This document shows, piece after piece, positions 50,561-60,034 of a stretch of 64,000 nucleotides of DNA. Position numbers and translations under genes: made by a program. Each line of letters opens with the position of its first letter. Within the stretch, counting starts at the first letter, position 1. The notes under the pieces are model-generated. The model saw only the letters and a list, made by a program, of their open reading frames with translations, was not told the DNA's origin and made no database searches. Source of the stretch: Opisthorchis felineus (taxonomy: Eukaryota; Platyhelminthes; Trematoda; Opisthorchiida; Opisthorchiidae); NCBI GenBank assembly GCA_004794785.1, contig SJOL01002747.1, forward strand, positions 24,647-88,646, written 5' to 3'.

Positions 50561-50926
50561 TCTGGAGGAGTAGGTAACTCGCAATGATTGTAGTAAGGTG
50601 GCACTAAGTCCCTTCCCTGCCCACCTTTACTCTTTTCTTCACAATAAGGCTTTCAAATAAATCACGGCTACGCGGCAGCGAAGCATCAGTGTTGAACACT
50701 GACGCCATGATGCCCATGACGATGACGGTGATAACCAAAAGGCAAAGTGTAGCGGGAGCATTGTCGAGTATATATATATATTTTTTGAGCGACCTTGAAG
50801 GAACGATAAATTCATTAGCACACAAAAAGCGTTACTGGCCAATGGGAAAGAAGCGCGGTCCTTTCGGCGCAGCAAAAAGTGAAAGGCGCGGAATTTAACA
50901 ATACCGATTTTTAGAAAAAATCGTCA
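50561..50926. other. Spacer with a short (TA)n tract, otherwise empty
   Basis: Between the LINE end and the candidate exon. A TATATATATATA tract at 50,769-50,780 is the only notable feature. Confidence 0.5.
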
Positions 50927-51241
50927 CTAACTCGGAAAGTAAATGGCTTTTGGGGATAGCGATATCCCCAACACCTCCCCTTGAAGGGGAACGTCAATAA
51001 CAGGTCTTTCTGGGGACAGTTCGGAAAGGAGCAGTGTTACGTCGGCGGCAGTCTGCCCATCTTGGGAGAAGATTTGGTCCCCGGCTGACCTGTTATGTGT
51101 CCCCTCCAGCTGCGTCGCATCAGGCGTGATCGCCTGTAGTTCGAAAATAATGTCGAGTGGCAGCCCAGTTAACACGTATCCGCGATCGGTTCCGGAACCT
51201 TTGCAGAATGCGTGCAGAAAATCCTGCGGCAGTGGAGACTC
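50927..51241 (-). CDS. Candidate 3'-terminal exon of an unidentified minus-strand gene
   Basis: A frame of 104 codons ends at TAG (50,927-50,929). It opens exactly after a splice-acceptor-like CATCGACTTAG, which itself carries an in-frame TAG, so the open frame and the putative exon coincide. The peptide (starts ESPLPQDFLHAFCKGSGTDR, ends LGISLSPKAIYFPS) looks protein-like in composition. RGYVLTGLP slightly recalls the GxVLDGFP motif of adenylate kinases, but this is not enough to name it. Upstream exons would lie beyond the LTR element or outside the window. It may also be part of an unknown mobile element. Confidence 0.35.
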   Translation of the reverse strand, partial: ESPLPQDFLHAFCKGSGTDRGYVLTGLPLDIIFELQAITPDATQLEGTHNRSAGDQIFSQDGQTAADVTLLLSELSPERPVIDVPLQGEVLGISLSPKAIYFPS

Positions 51242-51378
51242 CTAAGTCGATGGAGATAGGTACGTTTGGGAGGCATCGAAGCCTTTTTATTTGTCTCGCA
51301 GTGATGGAAAACTAAAGAAGCCTGCATTTCAGAGTCCCTTTGGAACGTAAACAACTGTGGTGCTAAGTATCTTTCTTT

Positions 51379-51820
51379 TGCTTCCATTATGACAATACGT
51401 ATTTCGTCAATTGCATGAACGTTTTTTTGTCTGAATACGAAGAACTACAAACACGTGCATTTGTACAATTTACATACAATACAAGCGTGGTTACATGCTC
51501 CGACCTTCTCTTCTCATTTCGCTCGCGCTTGCAGCGGTCATTCGCTAACTTCATGTGCCAACTCTGGTATCAAAGCATTTCAGACTATCTTCGGGGTTTA
51601 TTGTATGTGAGAGCTGTTCGAAGGACGACCCCTGGATATCCACAATCGGATTATTATTTTTTCATTGACCTGGGCCAATGACGAACTAGTTTAAAGAGAA
51701 CAATTCTTATTGAGTCTGTTCCACTCGGCCCTTTTTATTATTGTGTACTCAATTCAGAGTAATTATATTTATTTCTTTGCCACGCGCTTCCTAAAGTAGC
51801 TTTTTTGGGTACCCAGACCA
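51379..51820 (+). repeat. 5' LTR
   Basis: Starts TGCTTCC and ends ACCCAGACCA. It matches 55,901-56,338 over most of its length, for example CATACAATACAAGCGTGGTT and CAATTCAGAGTAATTATATT. The first 30 bases are more diverged, so the left edge could be off by a few bases. Confidence 0.85.
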
Positions 51821-51829
51821 CTACAAATT

Positions 51830-51842
51830 TGGTGAGCTCGAG
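51830..51842 (+). other. Candidate primer-binding site
   Basis: TGGTGAGCTCGAG lies nine bases after the LTR end. TGG at this place usually pairs with the CCA end of a primer tRNA. CsRn1-type elements are reported to use tRNA-Trp; I cannot confirm which tRNA fits here. Confidence 0.4.
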
Positions 51843-51907
51843 TCTTTCGAGATATTTTTTAACTTTTCCTTTCAAACCGTTGTAGTTTTTTGTTTTACCC
51901 GGTCATT

Positions 51908-52717
51908 ATGGATGCACACTTCGATTAATCGGATTTAGAGGAGAATGCAATCAGCATCCGTTTACCAGAACATTATCCTCGCAATCCCAGGGTGTGGTTT
52001 CACCAGGTCCAAGTTGTTTTTACTACCCGACGCATCACTTCCCAAGCCACCCGTTTTTCCTATGTCGTCCAGCATCTTCCTATTGAAGTAGCAACGGAAG
52101 TAGAAGATCTGTTGGAGGATATCCCCAAAGATAATCCCTATGACGCCCTTCGAGCGGCTATCATTAGCAGGACAGGAAAATCTGAAAGCAAGATGCTCAG
52201 GGATCTATTCACCACAGTCGAAATTGGTGACAGGTCGCCGTCACAGCTTCTTCGCCACATGCGCAGTCTCCTCTGCGGCCGTAAGCTGGCGGTGGAAATC
52301 ATGACCCAACTGTGGCTCGATAAACTTCCACCCTCCATGTCCCGCGTCATCAGCGCATTCGTTGATGACCACAGCCTGGAGCAGCTAGCTCACATGGCGG
52401 ACAAAATCCATGAGACCTATCCCATTCATCTTGTTAGCCCCGTCTCCCACCCTGCACCCGCCACGTCCACAGCTTCCGACCCGGTACTTTCTGCCATTTC
52501 TCAACTGCAAACCCGTTTTGATACCTTGACCGATCGACTTCAACGGCTCGAAATCAACAAGCATCGACCACGTTCACGATCTCGATCGTCGTCACAATCC
52601 AGACCCTCTTGGTGCTGGTATCACCAATCGTTCGGTCCTAAAGCACGCAAATGCCAACCACCCTGCTCCTTCAAGCCGCGTCCCAACAACCCTTTAAACA
52701 CCCCGGCCAGTCAGTAA
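51908..52717 (+). pseudogene. gag: gag, interrupted by an early in-frame stop
   Basis: A capsid-like frame runs to 52,717 and ends after the RNA-binding finger. The first ATG in frame (51,908) is followed by TAA at 51,926-51,928, after six codons. After it the frame is open for about 260 codons without a good early ATG. The body contains the Gag-type block DLLEDIPKDNPYDALRAAII and HMRSLLCG...LWLDKLPPSM, typical of CsRn1-like Gag. The finger (52,613-52,666) has the pattern C-x2-H-x9-C-x3-C and follows an Arg/Ser-rich stretch. The 3' end overlaps pol by 67 bases. Confidence 0.8.
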
Positions 52718-55700
52718 CGGCGACGACTGTCTGTGGCCCTCCTCGCACTAGTCGCCTATTCCACATCACCGATCGCTCAAGTGGTCTACGTTTCCTCGTA
52801 GATACGGGAGCCGAAGTTAGTGTGCTACCACATAAGAGTCCGCTTCCTGACTCCTCTTCCTGTTCGTTACAAGCCGCTAACGGTACCCGCATCGCTACAT
52901 ACGGCGAACGTTCCCTCACCCTTGACCTCGGATTGCGACGTGCGTTCAAGTGGATCTTCCTTTTGGCCGACGTCCAAACACCCATCCTTGGCGCGGACTT
53001 TCTCACCCACTACAACTTATCCGTCGATATGCGACACAAACGTCTCTTGGATGTGCTAACTTCCCTCTCGGTCAACGGAATCTGTACCCCAACTTCATCC
53101 ACAGGTATCCGAGTTATTCTACCTGATTCTCATTTTGCTGACATACTTAGGGATTTTCCTACCCTTACTCATCCATGTCAGTACACTCAACCGGTCACAC
53201 ATTCCGTCGTTCATCACATCCAGACGAGAGGCCCACCTGCCCATACCAATCCCCGTCGACTTCATCCAGAAAAACTCCAGATCGCAAAACACGAGTTTGA
53301 ACACATGCTCGAACTCGGCATCATCCGCACTTCGTCGAGTCACTGGTCGTCACCCCTACATATGGTACCCAAGAAATCTAAAGGTGATTGGAGACCTTGT
53401 GGAGATTACCGTTCTCTCAATAACGCCACTATCCCAGACAGGTATCCCATCCCACATATCCACGATTTCGCAAGTACCTTATGCCACACAAACATTTTTT
53501 CCAAACTCGACCTTGTACGTGCATACTACCACATACCCGTAGCCCCGGATGACATACCCAAAACAGCGGTCACAACACCGTTTGGCCTTTTCGAATTCAC
53601 GCGTATGCCCTTTGGTCTTCGAAATGCAGCCCAAACGTTTCAACGTTTCATGGACGAAGTCTTACGTGGTTTACCTTTTGCGTACGCTTACCTAGACGAT
53701 GTTTTAATCGCTAGCACCTCCCCAACTGAACATGCAGATCATCTCAGGGCAGTATTCCAACGTCTTGCTACCTATAACATACGTTTGAATATTGACAAAT
53801 GCTTGTTTGGTGTAACCAGCTTAGATTTTCTTGGTCACCACATTGACCCAACCGGCATTTCACCTTTGCCCGATCGCATTTTGGCCCTTGACTCTTTTCC
53901 CATACCCACAACTATCACCCAACTTCGCCGTTTTATTGGAATTATCAACTATTATCGGCGATTTATCCCTCATTGTGCAGATGTCTTACAGCCACTGACC
54001 GATTTACTTGGCTCCAAAGAAAAATCTGTCACCTTGCCCCCAGCCGCCATTACTGCTTTCGAAAGAGCAAAGCAGGCAATCGCCCAAGCCACAAAACTAT
54101 CTTTTCTCGATACCCACGAGAACACAAAACTTATTTTGACAACCGATGCTTCAAACGCTGCTGTCGGCGCTGTACTCCATCAAGTTGTCAACAACGTCTT
54201 TCATCCATTAGCCTTTTTCTCGCAGAAGATGCAGGCTGCCCAAACGCGTTACAGTACTTTTGGTCGTGAATTACTCGCAATTTACCTTGCTATTCGCCAT
54301 TTCCGGCACTTATTAGAAGGTAGATCATTTACCATTCAAACCGACCATAAGCCACTTACGTATGCTTTCAACGCCAAGCCTGATCGCTATTCACCACGCG
54401 AGATACGTCATCTGGACTATATTTCCCAATTCACTACCGACATTCGGTACACTCCAGGATCAGACAATGTCGTTGCAGACGCCCTATCTCGCCCAGACAT
54501 CAACACTTTTCACTCTTCCACGCAGTTGGACCTTGCCAAACTGGCGAACCTTCAACATTGTGATCCCAAGTTTACGTCCACTCTATCCTTTCCTTCTTTT
54601 CAAGTTTCTTCAATTCCCTTACCCCTCCAGTCTGGAACCATCCTTTGTGATATGTCTACCGGCACAGCTCGCCCAATCATCCCCGAAGCTTTTCGACGAG
54701 TTGTATTTGACCACTTTCATGGACTCTCTCATCCAGGAATCAGGGCGACAAAGAAGTTGATCAGTGCACGTTTCGTGTGGCCCTACATGAATAAGGATCT
54801 AACAGCCTGGGCTAAACAGTGCATCGCCTGTCAACGCAGTAAAGTAACACGGCATACGAACTCACCTCTCGGCTCATTTGCAGTTCCTGATTCTCGATTT
54901 ACGCAAGTCCATCTGGATATTGTTGGTCCACTTTCCCCATCAAACGGTTTTACTCATATTCTTACCATGATTGATCGTTTTACTCGTTGGCCAGTAGCTG
55001 TACCTATTTCGGATACTTCAGCTGAAACGGTAGCCTTTTCGTTTTTGCAGCATTGGGTGAGTAACTTTGGCATACCTTCCTCCGTTACTACCGACCGCGG
55101 TTCACAATTTCAATGTAACCTCTTCCGTGAGTTTTCTACTCTATTTGGTTTTCATCACATTTCGACAACCGCGTATCACCCCTGTTCCAACGGTCTGGTT
55201 GAACGTTTCCATCGATACCTCAAAGCTGCATTGACTGCCCAAATGAACCCATCTTCATGGTCTTCTTCTTTACCCCTCATTTTGCTTGCTATTCGTTCCA
55301 CTATTAAGGAAGATCTTCACTGTTCACCAGCCGAACTAGTATATGGTACAACTTTACGTTTACCTGGTGAACTGGTTTCCCCTTCTGGCGCAGAGCCCAT
55401 TTCACCCATTACATTCGTCACCCGCCTGAAACAACACATGTCTGAACTTCGTGCGACGCCGACAAGACGATCAACACGAAAAGAGCACACTTCAACCGAT
55501 CTCTCTTCTACACCATTTGTATTTGTCCGACGTGACGCAACAAAGAAACCACTTCAACCCTGTTATGATGGTCCTTTCGAGGTCATCAAACGCCACTCCA
55601 TATGCTCCGTTTTAGAGAGAACCGGAAAGCATGATACAGTCTCAATTGACCGTCTGAAGCGTGGCTTCATCGAAGCACCCACGACCACATTAAGCAATCC

Positions 55701-55953
55701 TGCTATCCCACCAGCACCCGCACCTACTCCAGATACCCCTACCGCCAACCTAACTCCTTCCACTAGTCGTTCTGGACGACGTGTCCGTTTCCCTCAGCAC
55801 TTAACTGATTACGAAACGTGGAGTGCGCAACTTTTTGATCCATTGTTTTTATTATTCGAGCGTTTCCCCTTTCATGGCCAACGATCTAATGGGGGAGTAG
55901 TGTTTCCTTTTAACGTTACGTATTTCATCAATTCCATAAACGTTTTTGTTTGA
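52651..55953 (+). CDS. pol: pol polyprotein (protease, reverse transcriptase, RNase H, integrase)
   Basis: An uninterrupted 1,100-codon frame in the -1 frame relative to gag, so expression would normally need a ribosomal frameshift in the overlap 52,651-52,717. Domains: aspartic protease DTGA at residues 51-54; reverse transcriptase about 190-430 with [15 protein letters not shown] and YLDD at 347-350; RNase H about 490-610 with TTDAS (Asp499) and TDHKPL; integrase zinc finger ending CIACQ (Cys724 and Cys727); catalytic triad Asp756, Asp815, Glu851 with 35-residue spacing; a GPF-type module near YDGPFEVI. The frame runs about 50 bases into the 3' LTR. The true N-terminus depends on the frameshift site. 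All key residues are present. Confidence 0.95.
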   Translation: MPTTLLLQAASQQPFKHPGQSVTATTVCGPPRTSRLFHITDRSSGLRFLVDTGAEVSVLPHKSPLPDSSSCSLQAANGTRIATYGERSLTLDLGLRRAFKWIFLLADVQTPILGADFLTHYNLSVDMRHKRLLDVLTSLSVNGICTPTSSTGIRVILPDSHFADILRDFPTLTHPCQYTQPVTHSVVHHIQTRGPPAHTNPRRLHPEKLQIAKHEFEHMLELGIIRTSSSHWSSPLHMVPKKSKGDWRPCGDYRSLNNATIPDRYPIPHIHDFASTLCHTNIFSKLDLVRAYYHIPVAPDDIPKTAVTTPFGLFEFTRMPFGLRNAAQTFQRFMDEVLRGLPFAYAYLDDVLIASTSPTEHADHLRAVFQRLATYNIRLNIDKCLFGVTSLDFLGHHIDPTGISPLPDRILALDSFPIPTTITQLRRFIGIINYYRRFIPHCADVLQPLTDLLGSKEKSVTLPPAAITAFERAKQAIAQATKLSFLDTHENTKLILTTDASNAAVGAVLHQVVNNVFHPLAFFSQKMQAAQTRYSTFGRELLAIYLAIRHFRHLLEGRSFTIQTDHKPLTYAFNAKPDRYSPREIRHLDYISQFTTDIRYTPGSDNVVADALSRPDINTFHSSTQLDLAKLANLQHCDPKFTSTLSFPSFQVSSIPLPLQSGTILCDMSTGTARPIIPEAFRRVVFDHFHGLSHPGIRATKKLISARFVWPYMNKDLTAWAKQCIACQRSKVTRHTNSPLGSFAVPDSRFTQVHLDIVGPLSPSNGFTHILTMIDRFTRWPVAVPISDTSAETVAFSFLQHWVSNFGIPSSVTTDRGSQFQCNLFREFSTLFGFHHISTTAYHPCSNGLVERFHRYLKAALTAQMNPSSWSSSLPLILLAIRSTIKEDLHCSPAELVYGTTLRLPGELVSPSGAEPISPITFVTRLKQHMSELRATPTRRSTRKEHTSTDLSSTPFVFVRRDATKKPLQPCYDGPFEVIKRHSICSVLERTGKHDTVSIDRLKRGFIEAPTTTLSNPAIPPAPAPTPDTPTANLTPSTSRSGRRVRFPQHLTDYETWSAQLFDPLFLLFERFPFHGQRSNGGVVFPFNVTYFINSINVFV
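55890..55900 (+). other. Polypurine tract
   Basis: The purine-rich TGGGGGAGTAG directly precedes the 3' LTR and would prime plus-strand DNA synthesis. It lies within the pol frame. Confidence 0.75.
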
Positions 55954-56338
55954 ACACGCAAAATCACAAAAACTCGCATTTGTACAGTTTACATACAATA
56001 CAAGCGTGGTTACATGCTCCGACTTTCTCTTCTCATTTCGCTCGCGCTTACGGCGGTCATTCGCGAGCTTCATGTGCCAACTCTGGTATCAAAGCATTTT
56101 AGACTATCTTCGGGGTTTATTGTATGTGAGAGCTGTTCGAAGGAAGACCCCTGGATATCCACAATCGGATTATTATTTTTCATTGACCTGGGCCAACGAC
56201 GAACTAGTTTAAAGAGAACAATTCTTATTGAGTCTGTTCCATTCGACCCCTTTAATTATTGTGTACTCAATTCAGAGTAATTATATTTATTTCTTATCCA
56301 CACACTCCTCCCAAAGTAGCTTTTTGGTACCCAGACCA
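55901..56338 (+). repeat. 3' LTR
   Basis: Starts TGTTTCC and ends ACCCAGACCA. It aligns with the 5' LTR throughout, with scattered substitutions and one- or two-base indels, most of them near the two ends. Confidence 0.88.
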
Positions 56339-57041
56339 ATGCCCTAGCAACCGATTTAAATGGTTTTGTTTTAGTTTTGTACGCCATTATCGGCGAGAAG
56401 CTCTGAGTTCTGCTCGTCTCGCATGTAGCTGAGAGTGAGTTTTGCCGAACGGTTTGTGCCTGGTCTGCTTAGGTGTACAAAAATTTTAAACGCGATTTTA
56501 TCATTTTAAATAATCCTCAGTACCCCCTAATCTCGTCCGTGTTGCGCGTGGGGGCCTGTCTAGTTCAACCATGTATGGGAATTTTCGTCAGTTGGTTGCA
56601 GCAACCGGCTGTTTTCGTTGCCCCATAGATGAGAGCGTCCACTGTGTCTTGGGTCGAACCTCCGTGGGTAAATCCATAATTAACCAGGCGACACTTTCCA
56701 GATATTCCTCAGTTGTGTGTCCCGGGAGATATACTGGGCAGTGCGTTCGAACGCTGCTCTCCGCCGACGGTTTCATCAATTTCGGTTATCAGTACTTTGG
56801 CATTAGAAGGCCAGTTACCACTGTGGTCCCTGGAGAGCCATTGATTTCATCCAGATAACACGGCTGCTCGCCGCCAGAAAAATGCTCACTGCAAGTCACT
56901 GAACGGATCAGTCCATATGTTCTGCCTTCACTTACATTGCATTGCAACGGTGTCCTTTCTTAACAATCCACAACCGCGTAGGAATATCTTAACAGCTGTT
57001 CGTCGGGTGGCTAAAAGACTGAACCTACTTGTCCAGCCGTT

Positions 57042-57840
57042 GTGTTGGAAGAACTGGGGTATTTTTCCTTTCCCTCCGAATGTTCCACAGACTGTAATGA
57101 AAACTCCTCGTCGATGCCGCATGCAACAGAAGGCCTATGGGAGGAATATATACACCTTGGACTGAAAGCAGGCTTGTTGCTGCGGCTCCGGGAGACTCAT
57201 ACCGGGGTAACACATTTCGACATTCCAGTGAACGTTGATGGTATTGGGGCCTACAACAACTCGCGCACCCAGCTGTGGCCCACACTCTCCTGCATAATCG
57301 CACCTTTCCTCGGTCATCCTTTTGTCACTGGCATGTACTCTGTTAAGAACAAGCCAAATGATGTTCAACAGTTTATATCCGACACAGTCACCGAGTTGAC
57401 AGACGTCTTAGTGAATAGTGTCCCCGGAGTTTACCACGTTATCACCGTCCGTCTTTCATGCATTGTTTGTGACAGCCTTGGCGGAGCGCGTCTACTTGAA
57501 TGCAGTCAAAGGAGGCATGTGTTTGGATGATGTGGGTTTGCCGCTGAGGCTCTCAGCCACCAGTGTACGTCACAGGTTTGTGCACAGCGGTGTTACATTT
57601 TCGAAAATCCTGCCCGACAAATGCATTCTGCTTGACGGTCAACCAGCTGTCATTGCATATTTTTTAGGGGACACTGTTGAGATATTCAAGACAGTTCTCC
57701 TATTTTACATTCATGTAGTGAATTCAACGGACGATTTTGTTTCCCAGTGCTCTGACTTGCAACACACTCGGCTGTCTGCATCAATCAATAGGATATCTCG
57801 TAAATGTTTAAGGTTTTCCTACAGAGACACTCGTATATAA
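57042..57840 (+). pseudogene. DNA-transposon transposase remnant (possibly EnSpm/CACTA-like), two frames
   Basis: Frame one (57,042-57,530) has EEYIHLGLKAGLLLRL, then PVNVDGIGAYNNSRTQLWPT, FVTGMYSVKNKPNDVQQFIS and LSCIVCDS. This follows the pattern (VDG-P-KSS-QLWPIL, G-Y-GKSKP-D, CDAPAR) of a transposase-like family widespread in animal genomes. A frame change near 57,470-57,530 leads to frame two (57,418-57,840) with LLDGQPAVIAYFL and FYIHVVNS, which could be the C-terminal region. The superfamily is from memory and uncertain. Inactive because of the frameshift. The frames at 56,571-56,858 and 56,917-57,165 may belong to the same element. Confidence 0.5.
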
Positions 57841-59329
57841 TTCCGTATTTTGCATACTCTAATTGATTACCCAATATACTTGCTGCGGGTTCTCGGCAAA
57901 TGCAATTTGTACTACCCAATATTTCATCAAATAAACACATATTTGTGTTGGTGTTGTGTTATTTCTTCAAAGCTTCTTTGTGCATATGTGCATTCTTATC
58001 AGGAATTTCGTACTTGTAACATGGTTTTTCAGCCATGTACGCTACGATGATTTTCGAGGACAACCCCGTTGGATTAGCGCATGAGTCGTGGGTCTTACCA
58101 CCTGGTTCGGTTCTTTGGCCTCCAGCACGAGTAATATTTCATACGCGAAATTGCTGAGGGGAACTCTACCAAAGTGTTTACTAAAGTCGTGTGCGTAAGT
58201 AGTGTTCTGACGTTGCAGTCCATTTTAAAAAATGTTTAGAAAATTTTGCAGATGCACTGTTTGTGCAGCAAGTAGACCTTGGCTCAGGGTATACTTCCTC
58301 CGCTGGGCAGCATGACGAAGTAGTCATACGAACATCCAAGCTTAAGCCGTTGGTTTATCGATTGTATTAAGATGGTTGCTGTAAAAAGGAACAGCTGCAA
58401 TCTGATTTTACAGACAAATTGGGGCATGAGCCCAGTGGCGGTGCAACCGTAATCATCAGCCCACCAGCTCCCAAAGGACGGCACGTTACTCCCACACCTA
58501 CTAGTTTTTCAATCTGATTTTTCATTATCGGTAGGCGTAGTAATCCTACGGACTAGAAAATTGGTGTGCTTCCCGTTAGTGACGCTTCATCTTTCCTGGT
58601 GGGTGCCCCAGTGATGTGGAACGTACGTTGCAGTTCCTTACGACCATCTAAATTCTATCAGCTGCTCCACACATGCAACACTTCCAGTCATCAAATAACT
58701 CGGTTGAACAAATGGCTGCATGAACTTTCAAAACTATATTTTTTCATTACAGACGCGCCAACCGAAACATTTTCCGATACAACTGTGCGACAAATAAAGG
58801 GAACCCTTCATCGCCGGCTGGAAAAAGAAAGACAAATCCCGGAAACGCCTGCAGGGGGTACCAGGAATGACAGATGAAATGATTTTATGTAAATTTTTCT
58901 ACCTCATTCATGTAGGCATTTGTACTTGAAACCACTTATTTATATCCAGGGAGGTATTATGCTGAGGAAAGGTGTGGGGTAGTCGGGTCGTCACTCCACG
59001 GGAACAGTTTTCAGGAAGTTGGCGAAGTTCGCGGAAATGTCTGCACCGGTGCTAACTGGGAGGTTACCGTGGCATGCTCGCTGTTCTGAAGCATGACGTG
59101 TACATAGCTGATTCTTGTGCCACTTTCAGATGTCTCTTCCAACGGAGGCGTCATACATTATGATATCGCGTTTTTGTAAAATGTAGCCTTGAATCTAGGG
59201 GTCGTGCCTTGGTCGATGGTCTCACACGAAAGCACTTACGTCCCTGTCAAAATGGGTTATCATTGTTTTCACTGTGGACTGGGAAACGACTGTCGGTGGC
59301 GAAAACATGGCCGAAGTGATGGTCCGCAA
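57841..59329. other. No recognised feature
   Basis: About 1.5 kb after the transposase remnant. A 103-codon plus-strand frame (58,566-58,877) is open but unmatched to any family I know. Confidence 0.45.
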
Positions 59330-60034
59330 TTTTTAGCCCTCGAACGCCACCACACGCTCACTAAACATGAGACAGTCGCCGACGACCGACATGGACTTCC
59401 GAAGACGGAAAAGAGGTTGCAGTCCATCACCTAGGGATTTTGTCGGCCAGTGTCCTTGATAAACGGATTGCCTTATGCAGCTTCACGCTGGATATCCGGT
59501 GCAGTCCCAGGCAAGGCACGGACTTTTCGGAGCAGCTGCTGGCTTACGCGGTCATCGATGGACAGGACAGCGATCACGGAGTCCTCCTCTGGGGCAGTAT
59601 GATTGTTGATCAGCCGTGGGAGTGCATCCGATTGATGGAAGATTTCTGTGCAGCGATAATGGGCCTGAAAGCCACAGCCAAGCGGGATTAGTGCTTAACG
59701 TTGCAGCCAATTTGCCAAATGAGCAGGCACACCAGACTTTGAGTCGAAAATGGAAAGCAGAAACTTGTGACCAGTCAGAGGAGTGAATTAGTGGCCGTAT
59801 ATCATCTTGTGAAATCGGCGGATGGCAAAGACTAGTGCCAATGCTTCTTTCTCCATTTGACGATAGTGTTTTTTGCTGAGGTTATCAACCTGAATGCATG
59901 CACGATCAACGTCTCCGTTCCATCCGGGACTTCAGTAAGGATGACTGCATCGACACCGTAAGCGGAGGCGTTTGCTGTCACAATGATCGGCAGCTTGGGA
60001 TCGTAGCGCGTCAGTAGCAGTTGGGAGCTGAGCT
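59330..60034 (-). mobile_element. Ty3/Gypsy pol fragment (RNase H and following region), minus strand, left part of a split copy
   Basis: Read on the minus strand: QLLLTRYDPKLPIIVTANAS (RNase H start at about 60,015; the usual Asp is changed in TANAS), YGVDAVI, SKSGVPAHLANWLQR and ALPRLI (like HADALSRL), then after a stop RKSMSVVGDCLMFSERVV at about 59,350. This is another Gypsy lineage than the CsRn1-like element. Several stops and frameshifts. Its upstream part continues at 63,106 on the far side of an insertion. Confidence 0.75.

Larger units (their letters stand above)
51379..56338 (+). mobile_element. CsRn1-clade Ty3/Gypsy LTR retrotransposon, near complete (about 5.0 kb)
   Basis: Two similar LTRs (about 442 and 438 bases) enclose gag and pol in Ty3/Gypsy order (PR-RT-RNH-IN). 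The Gag finger is C-x2-H-x9-C-x3-C, the CHCC form described for CsRn1 of Clonorchis sinensis and PwRn1 of Paragonimus. By eye the LTRs differ at roughly 5-6% of positions plus small indels, so the insertion is not recent. No clear target-site duplication was found. The pol frame is intact while gag has a stop at its seventh codon, so this copy would need that stop bypassed or Gag supplied from elsewhere to move. Confidence 0.9.
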
